64,000 nucleotides of DNA from an uncultured Saccharospirillaceae bacterium (GTDB lineage Bacteria; Pseudomonadota; Gammaproteobacteria; Pseudomonadales; Oceanobacteraceae), in the NCBI GenBank assembly GCA_947503895.1, contig CANNFT010000011.1:146143-210142 (forward strand), in the 5' to 3' direction. This document shows, piece by piece, positions 1 through 8,979 of the stretch (position 1 is its first letter; every line of letters starts with the position of its first letter). The notes beneath the pieces were generated by a model. It did no database searches. It was not told where the DNA came from and worked only from the letters and a program-made list of their open reading frames with translations. The position numbers and the translations under genes are program-made.

Positions 1-2
1 CC

Positions 3-1253
3 ATTATCGCGGCGCAAAATCCGGCCACTGTCACCTTGGAAGCCGTTAACTACAGCATTAACAATCAAAGTTCAGTGAACCCAATGATCAACAGTGTTGA
101 TGCGAGCCAAATTGCATCTACGATTGCGCATTTGTCTTCTTACACAAACCGCTTTTATAAAACGACATCTGGAAAAATTTCCGCAGAGTGGATTCGCACT
201 CACTGGGCATCATTAATTGGTAATCGAACGGATGTCACGGCTGAACTGTATCAGCACCCGGGTTGGGGACAACCTTCTGTCATTTTAACTATCCAAGGCG
301 CCACGCAGCCTGATGAAGTGGTGGTGATGGGGGCTCACCTCGACTCAACTGTGGGTTCGGGCACCGGCGAAAATACCAGTGCCCCTGGAGCCGATGATGA
401 TGCATCGGGCGTGGCGGTTTTAACTGAGGCCATTCGCATTATGATGGATCAAAAATACAAGCCCGATCGCACGTTAAAAATTATGGGGTATGCGGCTGAA
501 GAAGCTGGGCTATTGGGGTCGAAAGAAATTGCCCAAGACTACAAACAACAAGGCGTGAATGTTGTTGGTGTGATCCAATTTGATATGACCAATTATCACG
601 GCTCAGCGAAAGATTTATACATTTACACGGACTACACCAACAACCCACAAAACCAATTTATAGCGGATCTGCTAGCGGAATATCAAAATGTTACCGTGGG
701 CAACTCGCAGTGTGGATATGGATGCTCAGACCATGCGTCTTGGCACGGTCAGGGTTACCCGTCTTCTTTCCCGTTTGAGTCGGTATTTGGTGAGCACAAC
801 CCTAATATCCATACCGCGAATGACACGCTAGCAAATAGTGATGCATCGGGTGCAAACTCGGTACCCTTTGCTGCATTGGCGTTGTCTTATGCAGGGGAGT
901 TGGCCAAAGGTAGCATTGACGGTCAAGAGCCACCCGAGCCAGGTGAAGAAGTGACTGAAACCATTACAGGAAGCGTTGGATGGCGAGACACCAATCAGTT
1001 AGGAAGCTTTGATGCGAAAGCGGGCACTCAAATTACCGTGAAAATGACGGGTACCTCTGACGCTGACCTGTATATGAATTTTGGTTCTGCGCCGACCAAA
1101 TCCAATTGGGATTGTCGTCCATATGAAAGTGGGAGTGACGAAACCTGTAGCCTCACGGTGCCATCAAATGGAGCTGATGCTTTCCTCATGGTGTATGGAT
1201 ACAGTTGGAGAGCATCCAATTATACGATAAACGTCACATATACTAAGAACTAA
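3..1253 (+). CDS. Secreted M28 family leucyl aminopeptidase with C-terminal PPC domain (5' partial)
   Basis: The reading frame is open to the left edge, so the signal peptide and propeptide start lie outside the window. The body matches the zinc aminopeptidases of the Vibrio proteolyticus Ap1 type: a GAHLDS motif (first zinc His), GADDDASG (bridging Asp), AAEEAGLLGS (catalytic Glu plus Glu ligand), QFDM (Asp ligand) and a late NIHTANDTL segment (last His). The last ~100 residues form a pre-peptidase C-terminal (PPC) beta domain, usually cleaved after export by type II secretion. It should release N-terminal hydrophobic residues from peptides outside the cell. A strong terminator follows. The family call is firm; substrate range and secretion route are inferred. 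Confidence 0.93.
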   Translation: MIAAQNPATVTLEAVNYSINNQSSVNPMINSVDASQIASTIAHLSSYTNRFYKTTSGKISAEWIRTHWASLIGNRTDVTAELYQHPGWGQPSVILTIQGATQPDEVVVMGAHLDSTVGSGTGENTSAPGADDDASGVAVLTEAIRIMMDQKYKPDRTLKIMGYAAEEAGLLGSKEIAQDYKQQGVNVVGVIQFDMTNYHGSAKDLYIYTDYTNNPQNQFIADLLAEYQNVTVGNSQCGYGCSDHASWHGQGYPSSFPFESVFGEHNPNIHTANDTLANSDASGANSVPFAALALSYAGELAKGSIDGQEPPEPGEEVTETITGSVGWRDTNQLGSFDAKAGTQITVKMTGTSDADLYMNFGSAPTKSNWDCRPYESGSDETCSLTVPSNGADAFLMVYGYSWRASNYTINVTYTKN

Positions 1254-1270
1254 ACATTCAAACCTAAAAA

Positions 1271-1297
1271 GGGTCGCATTAATGCGACCCTTTTTTT
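1271..1297. terminator. Intrinsic terminator between aminopeptidase and ibpA (bidirectional)
   Basis: A perfect 10-bp self-complementary stem, gggtcgcatt/aatgcgaccc, is preceded by five A and followed by seven T. It serves the aminopeptidase on + and can also end ibpA on the - strand. Confidence 0.9.
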
Positions 1298-1312
1298 ATC
1301 AGCATTGATGGT

Positions 1313-1783
1313 TTATGCCGCTTTGGTGTCTTCTTTCTTTAGGTTGTGTTCAATGGTTTGGCCGGCCTGATGAATTTCAATGGTTCTTGGTTTCATCGCT
1401 TCCGGAATTTCTTTCTTTAAGTTAATCGTCAATAAACCATTGTTCAATTCAGCGCCTGTTACTTCAACATAATCGGCTAAATTGAATTTTCGTTCAAAGG
1501 CTCGATTCGCAATACCTTGATGCAGATAGCGCTTTTTCTCATCGGCCGTTTTTTTACCTTTGATGGTTAACACCCCTTTTTCTACTTGAAGATTGATTTC
1601 GTTTAATTCAAATCCGGCGACGGCTAACGTAATGCCATAGCGATTATCTTCTAATACTTCAATGTTGTATGGCGGATAGCCCGGTGCAACCGAATCGGAA
1701 CTGAGTGCGTGATCAAGCATAGAAGCGATACGGTCAAAACCAATGCTGTTGCGATATAGTGGTGTTAAGTCGATGTTATTCAT
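1313..1783 (-). CDS. ibpA: Small heat-shock protein, Hsp20/IbpA family
   Basis: This 156-residue protein is an ATP-independent holdase that binds unfolding proteins and passes them to DnaK/ClpB. The N-terminus (NNIDLTPLYRNSIGFDRI) closely follows E. coli IbpA/IbpB. An alpha-crystallin domain spans about residues 35-130, including GVLTIKGKK, and the C-terminal IEI is the I-x-I motif that docks between subunits. Length is typical. The ATG at 1783 has GGAGA just upstream, but that Shine-Dalgarno lies in a short hairpin (see the thermometer entry). A sigma32-like promoter lies about 100 bp upstream, so heat induction is expected. Confidence 0.93.
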   Translation of the reverse strand: MNNIDLTPLYRNSIGFDRIASMLDHALSSDSVAPGYPPYNIEVLEDNRYGITLAVAGFELNEINLQVEKGVLTIKGKKTADEKKRYLHQGIANRAFERKFNLADYVEVTGAELNNGLLTINLKKEIPEAMKPRTIEIHQAGQTIEHNLKKEDTKAA

Positions 1784-1786
1784 AAT

Positions 1787-1806
1787 CTATTCTCCATGAG
1801 AAGCAA
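1787..1806 (-). promoter_or_regulatory. Candidate ROSE-like RNA thermometer hairpin masking the ibpA Shine-Dalgarno
   Basis: Read on the - strand, the leader ends ttgcttctc-atg-gagaatag just before the start codon. The TTCTC/GAGAA arms pair across a 3-nt loop and sequester the GGAGA ribosome site. TTGCT also fits the U(U/C)GCU signature of ROSE elements, known in front of ibpA genes of many proteobacteria. The leader from the predicted promoter is about 95 nt, a normal ROSE length. The hairpin is seen directly; thermosensing is inferred. Confidence 0.5.
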
Positions 1807-1883
1807 TATATTAATAATAAAAGCGGAAAGGTGATCCCGCTGTGTTAGTCGCTCGCACTAGTCTTTAGCTGCGTGCTAAATAT

Positions 1884-1913
1884 TTAATATGGTCAGGTTA
1901 AATCCCTTTCAAG
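1884..1913 (-). promoter_or_regulatory. Sigma32-type heat-shock promoter of ibpA
   Basis: On the - strand CTTGAAA (complement of 1907-1913) is followed after about 13 nt by gaCCATAT, close to the sigma32 consensus CTTGAAA...CCCCATNT. Position and orientation are right for ibpA. Confidence 0.6.
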
Positions 1914-3271
1914 GGTATTTTTTTATTTTTTTTGGGGTTGAAAATACATTTTTTGGACTTAGTCGTAGCATGATTGATCACAAAATAAATTGGGGTAAAT
2001 AGGCTGGGGTCGAAGGTGATCATTTTCAATGGTTCTCATTTAAAAATAACCAGAAAGTGAATCACGAGAACTATTACCTATGCATTTAAAGGCCTATTAT
2101 CAAGGTTCGCGTACCGGCATTAATGCTAGTGCTGCTGGAATTAATATAAAAGAGATGCCTATATTTACTTTTACAATTAACGTGCACGCCTATATAGCAA
2201 TATTGCATAACCAATATCACAAGCAGGCATTTTTCAGTATTGATATAACAATCAATTATGACGAATCAAAGCACTCTCCTTTGACGGATTGAATCAGACA
2301 GGAAAAGCAGTGAGGTTTGGAGTGGGCTAATTCACGTCATAGGACGATGACTAGAAGTAGTTTTTTTGACTCGCACTGCCTATGCGCTTATCGCGATAAG
2401 CCGTATCCTGTGAATTTCACCATGGAGTTTTTTCAAGGATAGCGTTAAGTGTTACACCCTCCGCGATTTAAATATTTTTTATAAGCGCTCAGTTCGAGTC
2501 ACTCGCTCACACGCAAATAACAAAATCATCAATAATAAAATAATGTCATCGAGCTTATTCCTAGAGGGCTTTTATTTTCTGTGCACCATGAGTGCGCATG
2601 AAAGACTTCATGGGTAGATTAGGAACGGAATTGGGGCAAGATGAATTAAAGGGTTACCTCAGACCGCAGCTTTTCAATTAAATTCCCACTGTTGAAAATT
2701 CGTTCAAACATCAACATTTTACCCGTGGGCGTGTCTGAGTGAAAATAACACAACTCCAATAAAAAAGACCTATGACATTTTGTCGCACCTAATAGCTGAT
2801 TATAATTTTTTTATACATGTCTAAATGGCCAGTATTGGTCTTGTTTTTAGTCATCTGACGCCGAATTGAGATGGATCAATTTTTCTTATGAATAGATTTA
2901 AAATAAACCATTGCTAGTACTTAATGCTGAGAAAATTTGGTCATTTGGCATGGGCAAAATGCACACCCGTTTCGGTTCGCTCTTTGCAGTGCATGTGTTC
3001 TCAGGACTGGTGTTACCAGTGGTAATGAAGCCATAAGCGAAATTATTTTGCCTGCACATTGTTTCAAAAAGCACCCTTGCTTCTCGCAACCGCCGATTGA
3101 CGCCCGTGTAAAAAAGGCAACCTGCATGAATCCGAATGGTTCTGACGTTGGTGAATAGAGTTGATCCTGTATTGACCAACACATCAAATGCACCGGCTTC
3201 CCTTTAAGTGCAGCGCTGTAGAACTCTTTGGGGTAACTAGACAAAATCTAAGATTGAGAAGGAAAAATTCC
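1914..3271. other. Long gene-poor interval
   Basis: No convincing gene lies here. The stretch is AT-rich up to about 2890. It holds a 16-bp perfect palindrome at 2386-2401 and, near its right end (about 2898-3244), a less AT-rich block open in three frames on both strands. Short ORFs such as 2080-2292 have no good ribosome site or recognisable domain. It may hold regulatory DNA, a small RNA or an eroded insertion. Confidence 0.5.
2386..2401. repeat. 16-bp perfect palindrome
   Basis: GCTTATCGCGATAAGC reads identically on both strands. It has no T tract and no gene immediately downstream, so it is more like a protein-binding site than a terminator. Confidence 0.5.
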
Positions 3272-5440
3272 ATGAGTGATGTTTTCCATTTACGTAAATT
3301 GTCCGTGCTGGGCTTGTTGCTGACGTCGTCAGTAACATGGGGCCACAGTGCAATGTTCCCGGACGGATTTGCGTTTAATAACGAAGGCGAGGGTGATAAC
3401 CCTGCAGATGCACTTCAACAACAAACAATGATGATGGGTGCGAACAGTGTTAACGCTGAATCCAGCGTCGTAATGCCTGCGGCAACCTGTACGGGTGGAT
3501 CGGCTGCTGGGTACCCTTGTAAAAACGTTGATTTGAAGTCTTTCCTACCTAAGCAATCCATGGGCGCCAACAGTTCGACAATGCGCTTGAACGATATTTG
3601 GGGATGGACCGATCCGCAAACCGGTAAAGAAATCGCGATTGTGGGTATGATGAACGGAACATCTTTTGTGGATGTGACCGACCCTGAAAACCCTGATTAT
3701 TTGGCGTGGTTACCATCTCATAATAACGGCAGTGATAGCTGGCGTGACGTGAAAACCTATAACGACCATGCATTCATTGTTGCAGATGGCAGTGGTAATA
3801 ATACGCACGGTTTGCAAGTGTTTGACCTTACCCGTTTACGTACAGCGAGCAACGGTCAAAACATGACTGAAGACGCGCACTTAGGCGGCTTCGGTGCTTC
3901 GCACAATATCAACATCAATGAAGACTCAGGTTACGCTTACGTTGTTGGTGCAAACCAATGTTCAGGCGGTCTGTACATGGTGGATATTTCCAACCCGAAA
4001 AGCCCTGCATATGCAGGTTGCTATTCTAGCGATGGTTACACGCATGATGCTCAGTGTGTAAATTACGCGGGTCCTGATAGCCGCTACACAGGTCGTGAGA
4101 TTTGTATCGCCTATAACGAAGATACCATCACCATTGTTGATGTGACCAATAAAAGCAACCCTGTACAGCTAGAGCGTCAACCGTATTCTGGCTCACAGTA
4201 CACTCACCAAGGTTGGTTCATGGAAGGCCCAGGCATTCCACAGCACACCTATCTCATCATGAACGATGAGTTGGATGAGCAGCGTAATGGCCACAACACT
4301 ACCTCGCATATCTATGATGCGACTAGTCTGACAAACATTACTGAATTGGGTCGTTATGTGGGCCCAACCAGCGCGATTGACCATAACCTATATACCAAAG
4401 ACGGTTACGTATTTGAGTCTAACTACCGTGCTGGTCTGCGCATTCTAGATGGTTCGAGTATTGATCAAGGTACGCTGACCGAAGTGGCATACTTTGACAC
4501 CATTCCTGGTTCAAACAGCGCTGAATTCTCAGGTACTTGGAGTAACTATGCATATTTCGCCAGTGGCAACATTATCACCAGTGATATTGAGCATGGTTTA
4601 TTTACACTGAAGCCTGATTGGGATGCCATTGAAAACGGCCCAACTGAGCCAGAATACTGCACAACAGGTTCAGGTGACGCGAGCTATGAATGGATTGGTG
4701 AAGTCAAAGTTGGCGATTTCACGAATACTTCAGGTTCAGCAAAATACTCTGACTTCACAGGGCAAACCATTACAGCGAAGGCTGGCGGCACAGCGGTAAC
4801 GTTAACACCTGCGTTCAATAATACGACTTATAACGAGTACTGGACGATCTGGGTTGATTTAAACTCAGACGGTGATTTCACTGATGCGGGCGAAGAAGTC
4901 TTCACTGCAGGTCCTTCTAAAACAGCAGTGACAGGTTCTATGAACTTTCCTGCGAGTGCGATTGGCACCAAGACGCGTATGCGTGTCGCAATGCGTTATA
5001 ACGCAGCGCCATCGTCTCCTTGTGGAAGCTTTAACTATGGTGAAGTTGAAGATTACACTGTGGATATCGTAGAAGGCGGTGGTACAGGTGGTGATAATTA
5101 CTTTGAGAATACGCAAAGTTATGACATCCCAGATAACAACGCGACAGGCATCAGCAGCCCAATCGATGTGAGTCGTACCGGCGCTTCAGGTACGATCAGC
5201 GTCGCAGTGGATATCTCTCATACCTACAAAGGCGATTTAGTGGTAGATGTTATTGCTCCAAACGGCAATAAATATAATATCCACAACCGTTCAGGCGGCA
5301 GCGCAAACGACATTAAGCAAACGTTTAATGTGGCTGCGGGCACGACGGAAGCCAATGGTACATGGAATCTAAAAGTTGTAGATAAGGCGGGCCAAGACGT
5401 TGGCACGATCAACAGCTGGAGCATGACCTTCGCTGATTAA
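3272..5440 (+). CDS. Exported choice-of-anchor B family protein with GEVED and P domains
   Basis: The ATG at 3272 is chosen because it has AGAAGGAA upstream and opens a signal peptide (MSDVFHLRKLSVLGLLLTSS); an upstream in-frame ATG at 3188 gives no export signal. Residues ~60-440 match the choice-of-anchor B family, with LVIVD-like beta-propeller repeats (SFVDVTDPENPDYLAWL, MVDISNPKSPAYAG, ITIVDVTNKSNPVQL). Residues ~465-600 form a GEVED domain ending FNYGEVEDYTVDI. The last ~110 residues are a proprotein-convertase P domain. No catalytic domain is visible, so binding or adhesion at the cell surface or in the medium is likely. Members often carry a sorting signal, but here a P domain ends the protein. 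Confidence 0.8.
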   Translation: MSDVFHLRKLSVLGLLLTSSVTWGHSAMFPDGFAFNNEGEGDNPADALQQQTMMMGANSVNAESSVVMPAATCTGGSAAGYPCKNVDLKSFLPKQSMGANSSTMRLNDIWGWTDPQTGKEIAIVGMMNGTSFVDVTDPENPDYLAWLPSHNNGSDSWRDVKTYNDHAFIVADGSGNNTHGLQVFDLTRLRTASNGQNMTEDAHLGGFGASHNININEDSGYAYVVGANQCSGGLYMVDISNPKSPAYAGCYSSDGYTHDAQCVNYAGPDSRYTGREICIAYNEDTITIVDVTNKSNPVQLERQPYSGSQYTHQGWFMEGPGIPQHTYLIMNDELDEQRNGHNTTSHIYDATSLTNITELGRYVGPTSAIDHNLYTKDGYVFESNYRAGLRILDGSSIDQGTLTEVAYFDTIPGSNSAEFSGTWSNYAYFASGNIITSDIEHGLFTLKPDWDAIENGPTEPEYCTTGSGDASYEWIGEVKVGDFTNTSGSAKYSDFTGQTITAKAGGTAVTLTPAFNNTTYNEYWTIWVDLNSDGDFTDAGEEVFTAGPSKTAVTGSMNFPASAIGTKTRMRVAMRYNAAPSSPCGSFNYGEVEDYTVDIVEGGGTGGDNYFENTQSYDIPDNNATGISSPIDVSRTGASGTISVAVDISHTYKGDLVVDVIAPNGNKYNIHNRSGGSANDIKQTFNVAAGTTEANGTWNLKVVDKAGQDVGTINSWSMTFAD

Positions 5441-5704
5441 TTTGCGTTTCGCACTTTAAAAATGAAGGGACGTGCGGGTGTTTGAGGGAAGCACACTCGC
5501 ACGTCATTAATAATTATAAAACTCAACCACGTCTTTCGTAACATTCGCCGCTGTTTTAACCGTTTAATGTTTCGGTTATGCGAGTGCTCAAAAAAGATAA
5601 ATTGCAAAGTATATGGCTGAATGAAATGGAGCTTTCTAGGCATTCGTTATGCTGATGCGCCAATCGACCTTTGCAGTCATTAGCAGTAAATGAGGACTTC
5701 CATC

Positions 5705-6640
5705 ATGGGTTTAAATGTTATACGCCCAAGTATTGTTACGCTGGCACTAATTTGTGTATTGCCCGCTCAGGCGAATATTGAAAAATCGCCAGTTATCGTC
5801 GATCCCTCTATGCAACTTGGAAGTGCGCTATTAGAAGATGCCGTAAATTTGGAAATGGACTCGGTCAGTATGATCCGTCACGGCAACAGTTTAAGGAAGA
5901 AAATAAATAAATTACGTGTCATGTATCGCGCAATGCCTGAAGGGAAAGAAAAAGAAGCCGTTTTGCAAACCATTAATGATTACAGTGAAGAAATTCCAAA
6001 ATGGCAGGATCAAGCAGGGAAAATTCGTCAATACGGTCAAGGTATGCATGAACGCGGTATCTACGCATTAACGCAAGGTTTCCATGAACAATGGAAAAAA
6101 CACATTGCTCTACTAGGGCCAATGGTAACGGAGGCCGATAAGGAAAAATTGTTTTCGCATAATAGCCCCATTCGCAGTATGCACCCGACGATGTTAGGTA
6201 AAATGCGGAAAACAGAAGTTGAAAAGAAAGATACTATGACGATGTCTGTGCCCTCTATGATGGGTCAAGATGTCCCTCCTGATTTAAATTTAGAAACGTT
6301 TAAAGTTTCTCGGGATCGAAATGTTTTTGCGCATGTGGAACCAGTTATTCAAGAGGGTGATGAATTACCGCTGGTGCCCATCAATCAGATACACAAGTGG
6401 AAGCTCATTGTAAGTGACTTGAAGGGGCAGCCATTAAAGGATGCTGAGATTACGATTGAAGGGCATATGCCGGGCCATGTTCACGGGCTGCCGACGCAAC
6501 CTGAGGTCACCAAGCAAATAGAAGCAGGCTTGTATGAAGTCGATGGTGTGAAGTTTCAAATGATAGGCTGGTGGGTCATGACCTTCCACATTAAAACAGC
6601 CGACTACGAAGATGAAGTCACGTTTAACCTGAAATTATAG
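5705..6640 (+). CDS. Exported protein with C-terminal YtkA/FixH-like domain
   Basis: Start ATG 5705 has TGAGGA at a good distance and begins a signal peptide cleaved near AQA-NIEK; an ATG at 5690 would add five residues. Residues ~30-190 are charged and mostly helical, with no family I recognise. The last ~90 residues (from HKWKLIVSDLKGQPLKDAEI to the end) resemble the YtkA-like beta-sandwich domain, with GHMPGHVHGLP and GWWVMTFHI. The His/Met-rich GHMPGHVHG could bind copper. The di-heme peroxidase gene begins 11 bp downstream, so the two are almost certainly co-transcribed and may act together in the periplasm. Function unknown. Confidence 0.6.
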   Translation: MGLNVIRPSIVTLALICVLPAQANIEKSPVIVDPSMQLGSALLEDAVNLEMDSVSMIRHGNSLRKKINKLRVMYRAMPEGKEKEAVLQTINDYSEEIPKWQDQAGKIRQYGQGMHERGIYALTQGFHEQWKKHIALLGPMVTEADKEKLFSHNSPIRSMHPTMLGKMRKTEVEKKDTMTMSVPSMMGQDVPPDLNLETFKVSRDRNVFAHVEPVIQEGDELPLVPINQIHKWKLIVSDLKGQPLKDAEITIEGHMPGHVHGLPTQPEVTKQIEAGLYEVDGVKFQMIGWWVMTFHIKTADYEDEVTFNLKL

Positions 6641-6651
6641 GGAGTTTATGC

Positions 6652-8016
6652 ATGTTATTAAACAATCTAAAGGGGTTACGTTGTGATTCAAATAAAGGTG
6701 CAAGGCAAGAGTCGATTGCAATGAAGTTTATTCAGTCTAAATTAGTCTCATTTGGTTTGGGTGTGTTGGGGTTTTTACTGATTTCCGCTTCGGCGAACAG
6801 TACAACGGACGCCTATCAATTCACCGAACACGACGCGAGCTTTTTATCTGCGTTTAGTTTGTTATCGCTTGAAGAAATGCCACAAGATCCAAGCAATCAC
6901 GTGGCAGATAACGAAGAAGCGGCGAAACTGGGTAAGAAGCTCTTTTTTGACACAAGGTTAAGTTCGACGGGGAACGTCGCTTGTGCGAACTGTCACCAGC
7001 CTGAAAAATACTTTACGGATGGTTTGAAGCAGTCTGTTGCCGTCGGCACCACAAGGCGCAATTCACAAACGGTATTAGGAATGGCATACAGCCCATGGTT
7101 TTTTTGGGACGGACGCAAAGATAGCCTATGGTCGCAGGCACTGGGACCAATGGAAGACCCCGCTGAGCATGGCATCAATCGAATGTTCGCCGTGCGTTTA
7201 TTAGCCCGTCACTATGCCAATGAATATAAAGCGCTATTCAATCAAGATATTTCATCCCTCAGGTCACTTCCAAATATTAATGACAGTTTCTCCAGTGAAG
7301 CGGTACAGGAAGAATGGAATGATTTGGACGATGAAGAACGATTGGCAGTGAATGAAGCATTCGCAAATTTAGGCAAGGCAATAATGGCCTATGAAAGACG
7401 TTTAACACTTGAGCCTGCTCGATTCGATCAATTTGTTGAGGAGATTAAAAATCGAAATCGTCCTGATCAATTGGCCAAATTAATGAGTGAAGAAGAAGTG
7501 CTGGGCATGCGTTTGTTTATGGGAAAAGCCAATTGTTCGAGCTGTCACAATGGCCCTTTATTTACCAATTTTGAGTTTCATAATATCGGTGCGCCAGAGC
7601 ATGATGAAAAACAAGTCGATCTAGGGCGTTTTCATGGTGTTGTGTCATTGCAAAAGGATGAATTCACTTGCCTATCTGCCTACAGTGATGCAAAGGCAAA
7701 TGAATGTGAGGAAATGCGATTTCTTAAAAAACAGGGGCCTGAGCTTATCGGTGCTTTTAAAACACCAACGTTGCGAAATGTCGCTAAAACTGCGCCTTAT
7801 ATGCAGTCGGGTCAATTTGCCGCGCTTGAGGATGTGATCAATCATTACAATAAGCCGACACCTCCGTTCTATGATCGCGAGCAACATTCAACTCGACCAC
7901 ACTTTGATATTATGCCATTAAAGCTAACAGATGAAGAGCGTGCACAATTGCAAGCGTTTCTAGAAACGTTAACCTCCCCCATCCCAGAAAATAATATTTG
8001 GTGGCAAGCGCCATAG
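6652..8016 (+). CDS. Di-heme cytochrome c peroxidase/MauG family protein
   Basis: Two c-type heme motifs are visible, CANCH (about residue 113) and CSSCH (about residue 300), with the spacing of the bacterial CCP/MauG superfamily. GAFKTPTLRNVAKTAPYMQSG is the typical C-terminal family segment. The protein is longer than classic CcpA because of an extended middle. ATG 6652 has GGAG seven bases upstream; an alternative ATG at 6721 would give a more compact signal peptide. It acts in the periplasm, reducing peroxide or oxidising a partner protein; the YtkA-like protein encoded just upstream is an obvious candidate partner. Family certain; reaction inferred. Confidence 0.88.
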   Translation: MLLNNLKGLRCDSNKGARQESIAMKFIQSKLVSFGLGVLGFLLISASANSTTDAYQFTEHDASFLSAFSLLSLEEMPQDPSNHVADNEEAAKLGKKLFFDTRLSSTGNVACANCHQPEKYFTDGLKQSVAVGTTRRNSQTVLGMAYSPWFFWDGRKDSLWSQALGPMEDPAEHGINRMFAVRLLARHYANEYKALFNQDISSLRSLPNINDSFSSEAVQEEWNDLDDEERLAVNEAFANLGKAIMAYERRLTLEPARFDQFVEEIKNRNRPDQLAKLMSEEEVLGMRLFMGKANCSSCHNGPLFTNFEFHNIGAPEHDEKQVDLGRFHGVVSLQKDEFTCLSAYSDAKANECEEMRFLKKQGPELIGAFKTPTLRNVAKTAPYMQSGQFAALEDVINHYNKPTPPFYDREQHSTRPHFDIMPLKLTDEERAQLQAFLETLTSPIPENNIWWQAP

Positions 8017-8054
8017 TGGCGGTTTAGTCTAGTATTCCTCCGTTGGGAATAAAA

Positions 8055-8092
8055 AGACCAACTTTGCATATTGCAAGGTTGGTCTTTTTTTT
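8055..8092 (+). terminator. Intrinsic terminator after the peroxidase gene
   Basis: A 14-bp stem (AGACCAACTTTGCA, one G-T wobble) closes on a 3-nt loop and runs into eight T. It ends the two-gene unit. Confidence 0.92.
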
Positions 8093-8160
8093 GTCTATAC
8101 TGTAGCGAAGGTTCAGTGTTGCCTTAGCCCATGTCTGCTTGATCGCAATTGGAGGTTGGT

Positions 8161-8979
8161 TTGAACGATGGTTATCGCCTAGCTCGATCCCAAAGCAATG
8201 AAGCGCACTGCTGCGTGACGTTTTCTGGTATGGCAAGCTTACTGAGTCATTTAGGGCGTTCAGTGTTGATCGTTCTGATATGGACAGCATGGAGCACCAG
8301 CGTGCGTAGCGAATCTCTAACGATCGTTACCGAGAGTTTCCCGCCTTACAATTATTCGCAGGATGGCCAGATCACCGGCATGTCAACGGAGGTTGTAAAT
8401 GCAGTATTGAAAGAAATGGGTCTGAAGATTGAAATACAAATGTACCCTTGGGCGCGTGCTTATAAATTAGCAGAAAAGTCTCGGAATCATTTAATTTATT
8501 CGATCGCGAGAATCCCAGAGCGGGAGGCCATTTTTCATTGGATCGGCCCGATCGCGCCCTATAAAACGTCCTTTTATAAATTGATTTCGAGGCGTGATAT
8601 TCAAGTCAGTGAATTAAACGAAGCGAAACAGTATTCAATTGGTTGCTCACGTGATGATGTCATTACCCAGTATCTTCAAAGTAAAGCCTTCAAAAACTTA
8701 AGCGTTGTTTCCAGAGACACGCAAAATATTATGAGATTAAAAGCCGGATTGGTCGATCTAATTGCTTTTGATGAAGCATCCTTCACTTATCAAGTTAAAC
8801 AATTGGGACTAAATTTGGGCTTATTTCAGCGTGTACACCGGTTGGAAGATTTATCTGACTCTTTATACATGGCGTTAAATCGGGCATCAGATGAGCGTCT
8901 GGTCAATCAATTGAATCATGCGTTAGATGCCATTAAAAAAAGTGGCGAATACGAAGCCATTCAAAAACGTTATTACTAG
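8161..8979 (+). CDS. Periplasmic solute-binding protein, SBP_bac_3 family (orphan)
   Basis: A signal sequence (MASLLSHLGRSVLIVLIWTAW...) is followed by a family 3 solute-binding fold: SLTIVTESFPPYNYSQDGQITGMSTEVV at the N-lobe, IYSIARIPEREAIFHWIGPI in the middle and a closing GEYEAIQKRYY. Start choice is unclear: TTG 8161 has GGAGG five bases upstream, while ATG 8230 gives the best signal peptide but no ribosome site. No permease or ATPase gene is nearby. In many marine gammaproteobacteria such orphans are remote amino-acid-binding-like proteins of unknown role, so the ligand cannot be named. Confidence 0.75.
   Translation: MNDGYRLARSQSNEAHCCVTFSGMASLLSHLGRSVLIVLIWTAWSTSVRSESLTIVTESFPPYNYSQDGQITGMSTEVVNAVLKEMGLKIEIQMYPWARAYKLAEKSRNHLIYSIARIPEREAIFHWIGPIAPYKTSFYKLISRRDIQVSELNEAKQYSIGCSRDDVITQYLQSKAFKNLSVVSRDTQNIMRLKAGLVDLIAFDEASFTYQVKQLGLNLGLFQRVHRLEDLSDSLYMALNRASDERLVNQLNHALDAIKKSGEYEAIQKRYY

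Noticed and set aside
2080..2292. 70-codon + strand ORF in the long gap
   Set aside because: No ribosome site, no domain, AT-rich composition like the surrounding non-coding DNA.
2898..3244. Overlapping ORFs of 73, 94 and 107 codons as genes
   Set aside because: Three mutually overlapping frames on two strands, all without ribosome sites; kept as an odd DNA block, not as genes.
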